Positions 8,200 through 18,131 are shown, numbered from the stretch's first letter. The stretch is 64,000 nucleotides of DNA from Achromobacter aegrifaciens (GCF_902859735.1 NZ_CADIJY010000021.1:1-64000); one strand, 5' to 3'. The notes: generated from the sequence alone by a model not told the origin. Made by a program: numbers and translations.

Positions 8200-8952
8200 T
8201 CAGTCCTTCTTAGCCTTGCCCTGGGCTGCCACCGCAGCCATGGCCGCCTCGATCTCGGCGGCATCGCCCAGATAATAGTGGCGGATCGGGCGCAGGTCAT
8301 CATCCAATTCGTACACCAGCGGCTGGCCGGTGGGAATATTCAGGTTGACGATGTCCTCGTCCGACACGTTGTCCAGGTGCTTGATCAGGGCGCGCAGGCT
8401 GTTGCCGTGGGCCGCGATCAGGACATTGCGGCCGGCGCGGATGGCCGGGGCGATGGATTCGTTCCAGAACGGCAGCACGCGGGCCACGGTGTCCTTCAGG
8501 CATTCGGTGGCGGGCAGCTGGTCGGCCGGCACCTTGGCGTAGCGCTTGTCAAAACGCGGATGGCGTTCGTCGTCCAGCGCCAGCGGTTCCGGGGCGATGG
8601 CGTAGGCGCGGCGCCAGATCAGCACTTGCTCGTCGCCGTACTTGGCGGCGGTTTCGGCCTTGTTCAAGCCTTGCAGCGCGCCGTAGTGACGTTCGTTCAG
8701 GCGCCAGGTCACGCCGACCGGGGTGTACATGGCGTCCATGGCGTCCAGGGCGATCCACAGGGTGCGGATGGCGCGCTTGAGCAGCGACGAGTAGGCCAGA
8801 TCGAAGGTGAAGCCTTCTTTCTTGAGCAGTTCGCCGGCCTTGCGGGCCTGTTCGCGGCCGGTCTCGGTGAGGTCGACGTCGGTCCAACCGGTGAAGCGGT
8901 TTTCCAGATTCCACTGGCTTTCGCCGTGGCGCATCAGAACGAGTTTGTGCAT
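8200..8952 (-). CDS. gpmA: 2,3-bisphosphoglycerate-dependent phosphoglycerate mutase
   Basis: A 250-residue glycolytic enzyme interconverting 3- and 2-phosphoglycerate through a phosphohistidine. LMRHGES places the catalytic histidine at residue 9, and the second conserved histidine lies in AAHGNSLR near 185. Length and full-length similarity fit the dPGM family. It leads the run gpmA-envC-ctpA-moeB and is divergent from the rhodanese-grxC-secB run. In E. coli the gene at this position is the unrelated cofactor-independent mutase gpmM. Confidence 0.95.
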   Translation of the reverse strand: MHKLVLMRHGESQWNLENRFTGWTDVDLTETGREQARKAGELLKKEGFTFDLAYSSLLKRAIRTLWIALDAMDAMYTPVGVTWRLNERHYGALQGLNKAETAAKYGDEQVLIWRRAYAIAPEPLALDDERHPRFDKRYAKVPADQLPATECLKDTVARVLPFWNESIAPAIRAGRNVLIAAHGNSLRALIKHLDNVSDEDIVNLNIPTGQPLVYELDDDLRPIRHYYLGDAAEIEAAMAAVAAQGKAKKD

Positions 8953-9114
8953 GATTTGGGACGCTTGTAACGCGGGTTAAAGTGAAGGAATGCGCTCATT
9001 TTATAATTGAGCGATTTTGCCCTTGATTTTGCCCCGGCGCACCCGCCCATTTCTGCGGCGCGGCGCATCAGGGTTCGCCTATACCAGGCTAGTCGCCGCA
9101 CTTCAGGATGCCCC

Positions 9115-9537
9115 GTGGACCTTTTGCAATTCTTGATCGATAAAAACAACGTCTTCATCGTCGCCGTTGCCGTGATCTCCGGCATCATGCTGGCCATCCC
9201 CGCCCTGCGCAAAGGCCGCACCGGTTCGGCCGTGAGCACGACCGAGGCCATCCAGATGGTCAACCAGCGCCAGGCCGTATGGGTCGACGTCCGTCCCGCC
9301 GAACAGTTCCAGGCCGGCCACATCGCCCAGGCCCGCAACGTGCCGGCGGCCGATCTGGAGCAAAAGGCCGCCTCGCTGCCCAAGAACAAGCCGCTGGTCG
9401 TGGTTTGCGACAATGGCCGCGATTCTGCCCGCGCCGCCGCCAAGCTGCGCGCCCAGGGTTTCGCCGATGTCGTGCCGCTGGAAGGCGGCATGCGCGCCTG
9501 GTCGGCCGCCAGCCTGCCCGTGACCCAGAAGGGTTGA
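9115..9537 (+). CDS. Membrane-anchored rhodanese-domain protein (YibN-like)
   Basis: A 140-residue protein with one N-terminal transmembrane helix (about residues 10-28) and a rhodanese domain (about 42-135). The active-site loop is VVCDNGRDS, keeping the catalytic cysteine, so sulfur transfer is possible. I choose the GTG at 9115, preceded by AGGA at 9105-9108; a longer frame from 9007 would add 36 residues without family resemblance. It heads the rhodanese-grxC-secB-gpsA run, the same order as yibN-grxC-secB-gpsA in E. coli. Its physiological acceptor is unknown. Confidence 0.85.
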   Translation: MDLLQFLIDKNNVFIVAVAVISGIMLAIPALRKGRTGSAVSTTEAIQMVNQRQAVWVDVRPAEQFQAGHIAQARNVPAADLEQKAASLPKNKPLVVVCDNGRDSARAAAKLRAQGFADVVPLEGGMRAWSAASLPVTQKG

Positions 9538-9588
9538 AGCCTGGGGCCGCGCCCCCATCTACCTATTCTTGTACTCACAGGAGCGCCC

Positions 9589-9846
9589 ATGAATAAAGTC
9601 GTCATGTACAGCAAGGACTATTGTCCCTATTGCGCCCGCGCCAAAGCCCTGCTGGAGCAGCGCGGCGTGACCGACCTGGAAATCATCCAGATCGACCGGG
9701 ACCCGTCCCAGCGCGACGTCATGATCGAACGCACCGGCCGGCGCACCGTCCCGCAGATCTTCATCGGCGATACCCACGTCGGCGGTTGCGACGACCTGAT
9801 GGCCCTGGACCGCTCGGGTGGCCTTGCCCCCATGCTGGCCAGCTAA
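9589..9846 (+). CDS. grxC: Glutaredoxin 3
   Basis: An 85-residue dithiol glutaredoxin with active site CPYC (cysteines 12 and 15), the TVPQIF cis-proline motif (residues 52-57) and the GGCDDL glutathione-binding motif. It reduces disulfides and glutathionylated proteins in the cytoplasm at the expense of glutathione. It lies 51 bases after the rhodanese gene and 39 before secB, the conserved order in gamma- and betaproteobacteria. Confidence 0.95.
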   Translation: MNKVVMYSKDYCPYCARAKALLEQRGVTDLEIIQIDRDPSQRDVMIERTGRRTVPQIFIGDTHVGGCDDLMALDRSGGLAPMLAS

Positions 9847-9885
9847 ATCGCCCCCTTTTTGCCCCTCCCACCAACGGAAACACTC

Positions 9886-10416
9886 ATGGCTGATCAAGAC
9901 CAAAACACCCAGCAAGAAGGCGGCAACGCGCCCTCGTTCAATCTGCAGCGCGTCTACCTGAAAGACCTTTCGCTGGAAATGCCGAATGCGCCCCACGTCT
10001 TCCTGGAACAGGAAGCGCCCCAGGTCGAGGTAAGCATCACCGTGGGTGGCCAGCGCCTGGCTGAAACCGTGTTCGAAACCACGGTTACCGTCACCGTCAC
10101 CACCCGCATCAATGAAAAGGTCGTGTACCTGGTCGAAGGCACGCAAGCCGGCATCTTCGAGGCCACCAACATCCCCGAAGAACAGCTCGACCCGCTGCTG
10201 GGCATCGTCTGCCCGACCATGCTGTACCCCTACCTGCGCGCCAACATCGCCGACGCGATCACCCGCACCTCGATGCCGCCGCTGCACCTGACCGAAGTGA
10301 ACTTCCAGGCCCTGTACGAGCAGCGCCTGGCCGAGCTGCAACAGCAGCAAAGCGCCGCCAACGGCAACGGCAGCGACTCGGGCATCATCCTGCCCCCCGG
10401 CGCGACCCGCCAGTAA
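9886..10416 (+). CDS. secB: Protein-export chaperone SecB
   Basis: A 176-residue tetrameric chaperone that holds preproteins unfolded and hands them to SecA. The conserved core runs from [17 protein letters not shown] (residues 23-39) to the [11 protein letters not shown]-type region near 130, followed by an acidic/glutamine-rich tail. The ATG at 9886, behind ACGGAA, is taken as start; an upstream in-frame TTG would add nine residues not seen in SecB. It lies between grxC and gpsA. A hairpin at 10437-10490 separates it from gpsA. Confidence 0.95.
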   Translation: MADQDQNTQQEGGNAPSFNLQRVYLKDLSLEMPNAPHVFLEQEAPQVEVSITVGGQRLAETVFETTVTVTVTTRINEKVVYLVEGTQAGIFEATNIPEEQLDPLLGIVCPTMLYPYLRANIADAITRTSMPPLHLTEVNFQALYEQRLAELQQQQSAANGNGSDSGIILPPGATRQ

Positions 10417-10436
10417 AGCAGCCGCGGCGTCCAATG

Positions 10437-10490
10437 AAAAGAGCCCCCACGCTGCGCCTTCGGCTTGCTGCCCCCCGTGGGGGCGCTTTT
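10437..10490. terminator. Hairpin between secB and gpsA
   Basis: A long hairpin: GCCCCCAC (10443-10450) pairs with GTGGGGGC (10477-10484), extended by an AAAG/CTTT outer arm, with an inner GCC-TTCG-GC turn. It ends in CTTTTC on the plus strand. The layout resembles the GC-rich terminator repeats scattered between genes in Alcaligenaceae. Confidence 0.6.
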
Positions 10491-10510
10491 CATCTTGAGG
10501 CGGCTCGGCG

Positions 10511-11593
10511 ATGAAAAATCCCATCGAGCCACGCCTGCGCGTCGCCGTCCTGGGTGCGGGAAGTTGGGGCACCGCGCTGGCGGCGGCTGCCAGCCGCCGC
10601 CACGCCACCGTACTCTGGGCGCGCGATGCCGCGCAGGCCGCCGACATGGCCGCCTCGCACGAAAACGCGCGCTACCTGCCGGGCATCGCCCTGCCGCAGG
10701 CACTGAATATCTCCTCCGATCTCGACGCCACGCTGCGCAGCCTGCAAGAAGACGGCGCGCGCCGGCTGATCGTGCTGGGCGTGCCCGTGGCCGGCTTGAC
10801 CGCCATCTGCGGCGAGCTGTCCCGCCGGCTGCCCGCGCTGGGATTGCAGGACACTCCCATCGTCTGGACGTGCAAGGGCTTTGAAGCCGACACGGCCAGG
10901 CTGCCCCATGAAATCATGCGCGAGGCCCTGCCTGGCGCCACCGGCGGCGCATTGTCGGGCCCCTCGTTCGCGCGCGAAGTCGCGCAGGGCCTGCCGGTCG
11001 CGCTGACCGTGGCCAGCGACAGCCCCGCCTTGCGCGATGCCACCACTGCCGCCTTCCACGGCGCGGCGCTGCGCGTCTACGCCAGCACCGACCTGGTGGG
11101 CGTGGAAGTGGGCGGCGCGCTGAAAAACGTGATCGCGGTCGCCTGCGGCATTGGCGACGGCCTGGCCCTGGGCACCAATGCCCGCGCCGCGCTGATCACC
11201 CGCGGCCTGGCCGAGATGACCCGCTTCGGCGTGGCGCTGGGCGCGCAGGCCGAGACCTTCGCCGGGCTGACCGGCCTGGGCGACCTGGTCCTGACCGCGA
11301 CAGGCGAGCTGTCGCGCAACCGCCGCGTGGGCCTGGAGATCGGCGCCGGGCGCAAGCTGGCCGACATCCTGGCCAGCGGCATCACGGCCGAAGGCGTGCG
11401 CTGCGCGCGCGCCGCGCTGGACCGCGCCCGCGCCATCGGGGTCGAACTGCCCATCACCGAAGCCGTCTGCGCCGTGCTGTTCGACGGCGTGGCCCCAATG
11501 ACGGCCGTGTCCGCCCTGTTGGCGCGCGACGCCCGCTACGAAAGCGGGATAGCCAGCCAGCCGGACGCGTCGCCGGACAACCGGCCCCGCTGA
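10511..11593 (+). CDS. gpsA: Glycerol-3-phosphate dehydrogenase [NAD(P)+]
   Basis: A 360-residue cytosolic enzyme reducing dihydroxyacetone phosphate to sn-glycerol-3-phosphate for phospholipid synthesis. The Rossmann motif [10 protein letters not shown] is at residues 15-24, the catalytic lysine lies in [10 protein letters not shown] near 204, and [11 protein letters not shown] follows near 255. It is about 20 residues longer than E. coli GpsA, with an alanine/proline-rich C-terminal tail. It ends the conserved rhodanese-grxC-secB-gpsA run. Confidence 0.95.
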   Translation: MKNPIEPRLRVAVLGAGSWGTALAAAASRRHATVLWARDAAQAADMAASHENARYLPGIALPQALNISSDLDATLRSLQEDGARRLIVLGVPVAGLTAICGELSRRLPALGLQDTPIVWTCKGFEADTARLPHEIMREALPGATGGALSGPSFAREVAQGLPVALTVASDSPALRDATTAAFHGAALRVYASTDLVGVEVGGALKNVIAVACGIGDGLALGTNARAALITRGLAEMTRFGVALGAQAETFAGLTGLGDLVLTATGELSRNRRVGLEIGAGRKLADILASGITAEGVRCARAALDRARAIGVELPITEAVCAVLFDGVAPMTAVSALLARDARYESGIASQPDASPDNRPR

Positions 11594-11641
11594 GCCGCCC
11601 CAAAAACAAATACCACGCACAACCCCGAGGAGACATCCTTC

Positions 11642-12634
11642 ATGACGCAAACCCGCAAGTTCCGGGTCGGCCCGCTGCTACGCGGCCTGTGCCTGAGCCT
11701 GGCCGCCATCCTGCCCGCCGCCGCCCATGCCGACTGGCCCGACCGTCCGATCCACATGGTCGTGCCCTTCCCGCCCGGCTCGTCGCCCGACATCCTGGCG
11801 CGCACCATCTCGGAACCGCTGTCGCAGGCGTTGGGCCAGCCCATCGTGATCGACAACAAGCCGGGCGCCGGCGGCAACATCGGCACGCGCATCGTGTCGC
11901 AGGCCAAGCCGGACGGCTACACGCTGCTCTACACGATCAACGGCCCGCTGGTCACCGCCCCCACGCTGTACAAAAAGACGCTGGGCTATGACCCGCTGCG
12001 CGATCTGCAGCCGGTATCGCTGGTGGGCACCAGCCCCAACGTGCTGGTCGTGCCCAGCAGCCTGAAGGTCGATAACGTCAAGGACTTCGTCGCGCTGGTG
12101 AAGGGCCGCGGCAATTCGCTGAACTACGGTTCCGTGGGCCCGGGCAGCTCGGCCCATCTGGCGATGGAAATGTTCAAGGAAAGCGCCGGCGTGGACCTGG
12201 CGCACATCCCCTATTCCGGCTTCCCGCAGGTCATCTCGGCCATCATCGGCGGCGATGTCCAGGCCGGCTTCATGGTGCCCGCCATCGCCGTGCCCCAGGC
12301 CCGCGACGGCAAGGTGAAGCTGCTGGCCGTGACCAGCCTGCAGCCCAGCGAGGCGCTGCCGGGCGTGCCGACGATGGCATCCCAGGGCTATCCGGACTTT
12401 GAAGCAATTTCCTGGAATGCCGTGCTGGTTCCCGCCGGCACGCCCACGCCCATCGTCGAACGGCTCAACAGCGAGCTGGCGCGCATCATCGGCAGCGAAG
12501 CGGTGCGCAAGCAGCTGGCGCTGCAGTACTTCACCCCCGCGCCGTCCACGCCGGAAGCCCTGACCGCCCGCATCAAGAATGAAAAGGCGCGCTGGGACCA
12601 GGTGATCGAGAAGCTGAATCTGTCGCTGGATTGA
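11642..12634 (+). CDS. Bug-family periplasmic solute-binding protein
   Basis: A 330-residue extracytoplasmic receptor of the tripartite tricarboxylate transporter type. A signal peptide (residues 1-30, ending AAAHA) precedes the mature DWPDRPIHMVVPFPPGSSPD start, a family hallmark; the PGAGGNIG loop follows near residue 78. It binds a small carboxylate or related solute. No TctA/TctB membrane genes are adjacent, as is usual for the many orphan Bug genes of Bordetella and Achromobacter. It sits 48 bases after gpsA and breaks the gpsA/trmL neighbourhood. Ligand unknown. Confidence 0.9.
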   Translation: MTQTRKFRVGPLLRGLCLSLAAILPAAAHADWPDRPIHMVVPFPPGSSPDILARTISEPLSQALGQPIVIDNKPGAGGNIGTRIVSQAKPDGYTLLYTINGPLVTAPTLYKKTLGYDPLRDLQPVSLVGTSPNVLVVPSSLKVDNVKDFVALVKGRGNSLNYGSVGPGSSAHLAMEMFKESAGVDLAHIPYSGFPQVISAIIGGDVQAGFMVPAIAVPQARDGKVKLLAVTSLQPSEALPGVPTMASQGYPDFEAISWNAVLVPAGTPTPIVERLNSELARIIGSEAVRKQLALQYFTPAPSTPEALTARIKNEKARWDQVIEKLNLSLD

Positions 12635-12684
12635 TTGCAGCCCAGCCGTGACGGGCCAGGCGCGCCGGCCTCAGCGCGCCCCCG

Positions 12685-13155
12685 TCACACTCCCCCTTCA
12701 TACCCCTGTTGACGCCAGGCCTCGAACACCGTCACGGCGACGGCATTCGACAGGTTCAGGCTGCGTTGGCCAGCGCGCATCGGCAGGCGCAGGCGCTGCT
12801 GGGGCGGGAACATCGCCTGATGTTCTTCCGACAGGCCCGACGTTTCGCGGCCGAATACGAACACGTCGCCCGGCTTGAAGCCGATATCCGCCACGCTGCG
12901 TTGCGCATGCGTGGTCAGCGCGTAGATGCTGGACGGCGCGGCGCCGGTATCGGCCAAAGCCTCCTCCAGCGTGTCGTGCACGCGGACGGGCTGCCATTCG
13001 TGGTAATCCAAGCCGGCGCGGCGCATGCGGGCGTCGTCGAGCTCGAAGCCCAAGGGACGAACCAAGTGCAATTGCGCGCCCGTATTGGCGCACAGGCGGA
13101 TGGCGTTGCCGGTATTGGGCGGGATTTCAGGACAAACAAGGATGACGTGGAACAT
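12685..13155 (-). CDS. trmL: tRNA (cytidine(34)-2'-O)-methyltransferase
   Basis: A 156-residue SPOUT methyltransferase modifying the wobble position of tRNA-Leu. The start [17 protein letters not shown], the LVRPLGFEL segment, and the C-terminal knot [11 protein letters not shown]...[19 protein letters not shown] are characteristic (E. coli TrmL is 157 residues). I take the ATG at 13155; the frame stays open further upstream but that part has no family similarity. It converges with the Bug gene and lies 80 bases downstream of comF on the same strand. Confidence 0.93.
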   Translation of the reverse strand: MFHVILVCPEIPPNTGNAIRLCANTGAQLHLVRPLGFELDDARMRRAGLDYHEWQPVRVHDTLEEALADTGAAPSSIYALTTHAQRSVADIGFKPGDVFVFGRETSGLSEEHQAMFPPQQRLRLPMRAGQRSLNLSNAVAVTVFEAWRQQGYEGGV

Positions 13156-13235
13156 GGCGCTAGGGACTCGGGACGGCTTGCGGCGGAAACGTCGCCGCGC
13201 ACCGGGAATTGTCGCCGATTTACCTGGGGGCCGGC

Positions 13236-14018
13236 TCAGGGCGTGCGCGCCGCCACCAGCACCGTGACATCCGCAGCTCCTGCTGCCAGCAGCGCAGCGG
13301 CGGCCGCGTTGGCGGTGCTGCCGGTGGTCATGACGTCGTCCACCAATAGCAGCTGCCGGCCGCTTACGTCGCCCACGCAATAAAACAGGTTTTGCGCCCG
13401 GAGCCGGCGGGCCTGGCGGCCCTGCGCGGTCTGCCGGGGCGTCTCGCGCCGGCGCCGCAGCAGCCCGCGCGCCAGCGGCAGCCCCAGCTCCGCCGCCAGG
13501 CTGCGCGCAATTTCACCGGCCGGATTCATGCCGCGCTGGCGCAGCGATGCGCGGCTGGCGGGAACGGGCACCAGCAAGGCGCCTTCCGGCGCAGGCCCGT
13601 CTCGGGCCACGGCAGCCGCGATCATCCGGGCCAGCACCGGCGCCATGCTGAGGCGCAGCCGGGTCTTCAGCATCAGGATCAAGGTGTCGGCGGGCGGCGC
13701 GTAGTCAAAGGCGGCAATCGTGCGCGAAAACGTCCGGGGCGCGCCCAGGCAGGCGGCGCAGTGCGGCGCATCCGGGCGCAACCGCAGGGCGCAACGAGGA
13801 CAGCGTGGCGCTGCAGGGCGACGCGCGACCACCCCACTATCGGCCCGGCGGAGAGCATCGCCGCAGATATCCGCCTCGCAGCCCGCGCAAAGCCTAGCAC
13901 CCGCCACCCGGGCGCCGCACAAGGGGCAGTCGCAACCGACGCGCGACAGCAGCCACCGCCCCATGACCCGTAGGGGCAATCGGAAGCCGCGGCCGGGATG
14001 CGCAATAATGGATGCCAT
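13236..14018 (-). CDS. ComF-family amidophosphoribosyltransferase-like protein
   Basis: A 260-residue protein with N-terminal zinc-finger cysteines (CPLCG, LCAGC, CPRC, CAAC within residues 28-92) and a C-terminal phosphoribosyltransferase fold with the PRPP loop [14 protein letters not shown] near 230. ComF proteins support uptake of transforming DNA in naturally competent bacteria; in others the role is unclear. An internal ATG for MGRWLL (residue 19) is an alternative start. It is divergent from the methyltransferase gene with 50 bases between. dprA, another competence gene, lies at 33237. Confidence 0.85.
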   Translation of the reverse strand: MASIIAHPGRGFRLPLRVMGRWLLSRVGCDCPLCGARVAGARLCAGCEADICGDALRRADSGVVARRPAAPRCPRCALRLRPDAPHCAACLGAPRTFSRTIAAFDYAPPADTLILMLKTRLRLSMAPVLARMIAAAVARDGPAPEGALLVPVPASRASLRQRGMNPAGEIARSLAAELGLPLARGLLRRRRETPRQTAQGRQARRLRAQNLFYCVGDVSGRQLLLVDDVMTTGSTANAAAAALLAAGAADVTVLVAARTP

Positions 14019-14068
14019 CCCTCATGAAACCATGATCCGCCCGCGTTGCAGACGCGGGTGCGACCGAA

Positions 14069-15001
14069 ATGTCCCTGCCAGAATCCGCAACGCTCCCCTC
14101 CCTGCCCATCGTCAGCGCCGACGTGCCCCGGCAATTCGCCCGCCGCGGCGACCTGGCCGAGGCCCAGTTCCTGTACGGGGAAATCGCCCGCCGCATGCTG
14201 GGCCGCCTGCAATACATCCGGGTCCAGCCGCAAGCCATGCTGGACGCGGGCTGCGGCGCGGGCGACAACCTGCCGCTGCTGCGTGAACGCTATCCCGACG
14301 CCGCCTATACCGGGCTGGACAACTGCGAACCGCTGCTGGAACAGGCGCGCAAGCGCCATGCCCCTGCCGGCCTGTCGGCCTGGATCGGCAAGCTGGCGCG
14401 CCGCGGCCCGGCCGCCCCTGCCTTCGTCAACGCCGACCTGGCGGCGACGGGCCTGGCGCCCGAATCGCTGGAACTGGTGTGGTCCAACCTGGCCATGCAC
14501 TGGCACCGCGCTCCGCACGCCGTGCTGGCGGAATGGCGGCGCATCCTGAAAGTGGGCGGACTGGCGATGTTCTCCTGTCTTGGGCCGGCCACGCTGCGGG
14601 AACTGCGCCAGGCCCTGGACGACGCCGGGCTGCGCACGGCTACGCCGTCCTTCGTGGACATGCATGATTTCGGCGACCTGCTGGTGGAAAACGGCTTCGC
14701 GGATCCGGTCATGGACCAGGAGATCCTGACCCTGACCTACCGCAGCCCGGAAAAGCTGCTGCAGGACGTACGCGCGCTGGGCGGCAACCCGGCCGAAGGC
14801 CGGCGCGGCGGCCTGGTGGGCCGCGACTGGCGCGACCGTCTCTGCGCCGCGCTGGAAGCGCAGCGCCGGCCCGACGGTCTGATCGTGCTGAGTATCGAAG
14901 TCGCCTACGGCCACGCCTGGCGCGCCGCGGCGCATCGCACCGTGGCCGGTGAAACCCGGCTGTCGGTCAGCGCGATTGGCGGCCGGCACCGCGCGCCCTG
15001 A
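14069..15001 (+). CDS. BioC-like SAM-dependent methyltransferase
   Basis: A 310-residue class I methyltransferase with motif I LDAGCGAGDN near residue 57 and a Methyltransf_11-type core (about 55-170), ending with an AYGHAWRA segment typical of BioC/NDUFAF5-like proteins. BioC methylates malonyl-ACP to start biotin synthesis, but no other bio gene is nearby, so the substrate is unproved. It is divergent from comF and convergent with the YbdK-like gene. Confidence 0.75.
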   Translation: MSLPESATLPSLPIVSADVPRQFARRGDLAEAQFLYGEIARRMLGRLQYIRVQPQAMLDAGCGAGDNLPLLRERYPDAAYTGLDNCEPLLEQARKRHAPAGLSAWIGKLARRGPAAPAFVNADLAATGLAPESLELVWSNLAMHWHRAPHAVLAEWRRILKVGGLAMFSCLGPATLRELRQALDDAGLRTATPSFVDMHDFGDLLVENGFADPVMDQEILTLTYRSPEKLLQDVRALGGNPAEGRRGGLVGRDWRDRLCAALEAQRRPDGLIVLSIEVAYGHAWRAAAHRTVAGETRLSVSAIGGRHRAP

Positions 15002-15026
15002 CCTGGGCCGCAGGCTGACCGGCAGA

Positions 15027-15049
15027 GCCGGCGCTTTGCGGGCGCCGGC
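15027..15049. terminator. GC hairpin between convergent genes
   Basis: GCCGGCGC (15027-15034) and GCGCCGGC (15042-15049) form an 8-bp stem with a 7-nt loop, in the 56-base gap between two convergent genes. There is no T-tract, so termination by this hairpin alone is uncertain. Confidence 0.35.
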
Positions 15050-15057
15050 CTCCCCGT

Positions 15058-16302
15058 CTAGTGCAGGCGTTCCGGCATCGGCACGCTGACCCCGGGCTCG
15101 GAAGCCGGCAACGCCGACATAGGCTCGGAGGTTGCGCGAATGCGGCGCCTCAGGACCGCCGTCGGTTCTGCGGGCCCTACGCCGGGCGAAGCCACGCCGC
15201 GCCAGGCGTTCGACATGGCCTCCACCACCAACGGCAGGTCGCGCAAGCGGTGGAACTGGCTGCGCAGCCAGCGGGAATCGTTGCCGCTGCGCATGGATTC
15301 ATCGCGCAGGGCGGCGATCATGTCGCCCGTGCCCAGTTCTTCAGCCACCGGCATCAGGCGCTGGAACAGGTTGCGCAGGTGGTCCATCAGCCGCAGGCGC
15401 TGGCCGTCCGGCGTCACGTAGCTGCCCTGCAGGCCGAAGCGGCAAGCCTGGAAGTGATTGCTGCGGTAGGACAGCCAGGCGCCGTCGCCGGGGTCGCCCT
15501 CGCGCATCAGCAGCACCGCCAGGGCCTGGGCAAAAGCCGCCAGCTGGCAGGCCCGTTCGACCGTCAGCGGCGTGTCGCACACGCGGATTTCGACCGTGCC
15601 GAATTCCGGCTTGGGGCGGATGTCCCAGTACAGGTCCTTGATGCTTTCCGCCAGGCCATAGGCGCGCAGCTGCGCCAGATGGGCCTCGAACTGGTACCAG
15701 TCCTTCACTTCGGGCGGCATGTGCCCGGCCAGCGGGAAGCTGTTCACCGCGTTCAGGCGCGAGCACGAGAACAAGGTGTCCACCCCCTCGCAATAGGGCG
15801 ACGAGGCCGACAGGGCGATAAAGTGCGGCACATAGGGCGACAGGCGGCGCAACAGTTTGATGGAATCGTCGCCGTTCTTGACGCCCAGGTGGATGTGCTG
15901 GCCGAAGACCGTAAATTGACGCGCCAGGTAACCGTACATTTCGGCCAGGTACTGGAAGCGCGGGGTGTCCGAAATGGACCGTTCCTGCCAACGCATGAAG
16001 GGGTGGGCGCCCCCGCCAGCGACCGATACGCCCACGGCGTCCGCCGCTTCGATCAGGGCGTCGCGCATTTCGCGCATCTCGGCCAAGAGGCCCATGGGGT
16101 GCTCGTGCACCGAGGAATTCAGTTCAATCATGGACCGCGTGATTTCCGGTTTAACGCGGTCGGCGATGGGGTGGTTGGCCATTTGGGCCAGCAGCTCGTC
16201 CGAGGCTGCGGTCAGGTCAAAACTGCGCGGGTCTATCAGTTGCAGCTCGAGCTCGATGCCCAGGGTGTTGGGGGCCGACGAAATGAACGGGATCTGTTCC
16301 AT
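15058..16302 (-). CDS. YbdK-type carboxylate-amine ligase (glutamate-cysteine ligase 2 family)
   Basis: A 414-residue ATP-dependent ligase of the GCS2 family. The start runs into [12 protein letters not shown] (residues 14-25), followed by [10 protein letters not shown]-like [11 protein letters not shown] near 62 and [11 protein letters not shown] near 138. E. coli YbdK has weak glutamate-cysteine ligase activity; the true product is often unknown. The C-terminal 40 residues are a low-complexity arginine/alanine tail. It is a single gene with its own upstream region (16303-16610). Confidence 0.85.
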   Translation of the reverse strand: MEQIPFISSAPNTLGIELELQLIDPRSFDLTAASDELLAQMANHPIADRVKPEITRSMIELNSSVHEHPMGLLAEMREMRDALIEAADAVGVSVAGGGAHPFMRWQERSISDTPRFQYLAEMYGYLARQFTVFGQHIHLGVKNGDDSIKLLRRLSPYVPHFIALSASSPYCEGVDTLFSCSRLNAVNSFPLAGHMPPEVKDWYQFEAHLAQLRAYGLAESIKDLYWDIRPKPEFGTVEIRVCDTPLTVERACQLAAFAQALAVLLMREGDPGDGAWLSYRSNHFQACRFGLQGSYVTPDGQRLRLMDHLRNLFQRLMPVAEELGTGDMIAALRDESMRSGNDSRWLRSQFHRLRDLPLVVEAMSNAWRGVASPGVGPAEPTAVLRRRIRATSEPMSALPASEPGVSVPMPERLH

Positions 16303-16610
16303 CTCGGACTCCTTTCTGAATGTTTGATGAGGGTGTGCGCCGTTCGACCTTGAAGCCCGGAAACAGCCCGGGGGGCACTAGACGGCAGCTTGTGCACGCA
16401 TGATAGCCGCTGTTTTGTGGCAAGAAGATGGAAAATCGTGACATTTATGTGCAACATCACGAAGCAATCGGTTTTTCCCTGTGAAGGAAAGTGAGCGAGC
16501 GCTCACGGCATAGAAATGGCGCGGCCTCCCGGGCTGCGGCAGCCGGAAAGCAAGCGCTCAAGGGGCTTTCAAGAGGGGGTGGGACAACCCTTATAAGGGT
16601 TATCCCTTAT
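16303..16610. other. Intergenic region between trkH and the YbdK-like gene
   Basis: No gene is seen. It should contain the promoter of the YbdK-like gene (minus strand) and the end of the trkH transcript. Two palindromes stand out: GTGAGCG-AG-CGCTCAC (16491-16506) and AACCCTTA/TAAGGGTT (16586-16601). The second lies 10 bases past the trkH stop and, with a GAAAGC/GCTTTC pair at about 16547-16570, may end the trkH message. Confidence 0.5.
16586..16601 (-). terminator. Palindrome just after trkH
   Basis: A 16-bp perfect palindrome AACCCTTATAAGGGTT begins 10 bases beyond the trkH stop codon. It lacks a loop and a T-tract, so it is either a weak terminator or a protein-binding site. Confidence 0.35.
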
Positions 16611-18080
16611 CTATTTCCGCCAGAAAATAGGGGTGAACAACACCAGCACCGTCAGCAGTTCCAGGCGCCCGATCAGCATCGCGAAGGTGCAGACCCAGAT
16701 CTGGAAATCGGACAGGACGGCGAAGTTGCCCATGGGTCCGACGGGCCCCAGGCCTGGTCCGGTGTTGTTGACGCTGGCGAAGACGGCCGAGAAGGCGGTG
16801 ATCGGATCCAGGCCGGACAGGAGCAGCAGGCTGGTGAAAACGGCGATGGAAAGGCCGTAGAACAGCATAAAGGCCAGCACCGACGACATGGTGCGGGTCT
16901 CGACCGCGCGGCCATTGATGCGCACCGGGCTGACCGCGTGCGGGTGCAACATTGTGACCAGCTCATTGCGCGCCTGCTTGACCAGCAGGATCGCCCGGAT
17001 CATCTTGATGCCGCCCCCGGTCGACCCGGCCGACGTGGCGAAGCCCGACAGCAGCAGCATGGTCAGCGGAGCGAACAGCGGCCACTGCGCGAAGTCGGTA
17101 TTGGCGTAGCCCGTGGTGGTCGCCATGGAAATCGTGTTGAACATGCCGTAGCGCAGCGCCTGCAGCGGGTCTTCATAGACCCCTTTCAGGAACAGGAACA
17201 CCGAGATGACCAGCCCGACTCCCAATACCACCACCAGGTAGGGGATCGCCTCCGGACACCGCACGTAGGCGCGCGCGCTGCGCTGGCGGAAGGCGTTGAA
17301 GTGGGTGGCGAAGTTGATGCCCGCGATCAGCATGAACACCATCGCCACCATTTCCACCGCGACCGAATCGAAATGGGCGAAGCCGTCATCCCAGGTCGAA
17401 AAGCCGCCCAGGCCCATGGTGGTGGCCATGTGGCACCAGGCCTCGAACCACGACAGGCCGACCGCCCGGTAGGCCAGGAAGCACAGGATGGAGAACACGA
17501 AATACACCGCGTACAGCGCCTTGGCGGTGCTGGCGATGCGCGGCGTGAGCCGCTCGTCCTTCATCGGTCCGGGGGTTTCCGCCCGCACCACCTGGTGCCC
17601 GCCGACACCGAGCAGGGGCAGAATGGCCACGGCCAGCACCAGGATGCCCATGCCGCCGATCCAGATCAGCGTGGCCCGCCACAGGTTGATCGACGCGGGC
17701 AAGGTGTCCAGATTGGTCAGGACGGTGGCGCCGGTGGTGGTCAGGCCCGACATGGCCTCGAAATAGGCGCCGGTAAACGACAGCGGCAAGCCGGCGCCAT
17801 GGAAGTAGAGCAGCAGCGGAATGGCCGCCAGCAGGGGCAGGCCCGCCCACACGGCCGACACCAGCACGAAGCCGTCGCGCGCCCGCAACTCGCAGCGGGC
17901 GCGGCGCGTTATCGCGGCCAGGCCGCCGCCTATGCCCACCGAGATCAGGAACCCGTCCAGGAAGGCCTCGCGCGCGCCGTCGCCGCCCACGTAGGCGACG
18001 GTCAGCGGGATCAGCATGGTGAGCGCGAACATCACCATCGTCAGGCCCAGGATGTAGAGAGTGCCCAGGACGCGCTTCAT
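16611..18080 (-). CDS. trkH: Trk potassium uptake channel subunit TrkH
   Basis: A 489-residue inner-membrane potassium translocase. Four selectivity-filter loops can be read: TTTGAT, TTTGYA, GSTGGG and NNTGPG, each next to hydrophobic hairpins. It works with the cytoplasmic gating subunit TrkA, whose gene ends 51 bases upstream. Last gene of the rsmB-DUF4390-ntrY-ntrX-trkA-trkH run. Confidence 0.95.
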   Translation of the reverse strand: MKRVLGTLYILGLTMVMFALTMLIPLTVAYVGGDGAREAFLDGFLISVGIGGGLAAITRRARCELRARDGFVLVSAVWAGLPLLAAIPLLLYFHGAGLPLSFTGAYFEAMSGLTTTGATVLTNLDTLPASINLWRATLIWIGGMGILVLAVAILPLLGVGGHQVVRAETPGPMKDERLTPRIASTAKALYAVYFVFSILCFLAYRAVGLSWFEAWCHMATTMGLGGFSTWDDGFAHFDSVAVEMVAMVFMLIAGINFATHFNAFRQRSARAYVRCPEAIPYLVVVLGVGLVISVFLFLKGVYEDPLQALRYGMFNTISMATTTGYANTDFAQWPLFAPLTMLLLSGFATSAGSTGGGIKMIRAILLVKQARNELVTMLHPHAVSPVRINGRAVETRTMSSVLAFMLFYGLSIAVFTSLLLLSGLDPITAFSAVFASVNNTGPGLGPVGPMGNFAVLSDFQIWVCTFAMLIGRLELLTVLVLFTPIFWRK

Positions 18081-18131
18081 GGAGCTATCCGGCCGCGCGC
18101 GGCCCGCGCAGAAGGAAGGAGGCGGCGCGCA

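Noticed and set aside
14069-15001. Naming the methyltransferase bioC as part of a biotin operon
   Set aside because: No other biotin gene is adjacent and BioC-like methyltransferases are hard to tell apart; only a family call is made.
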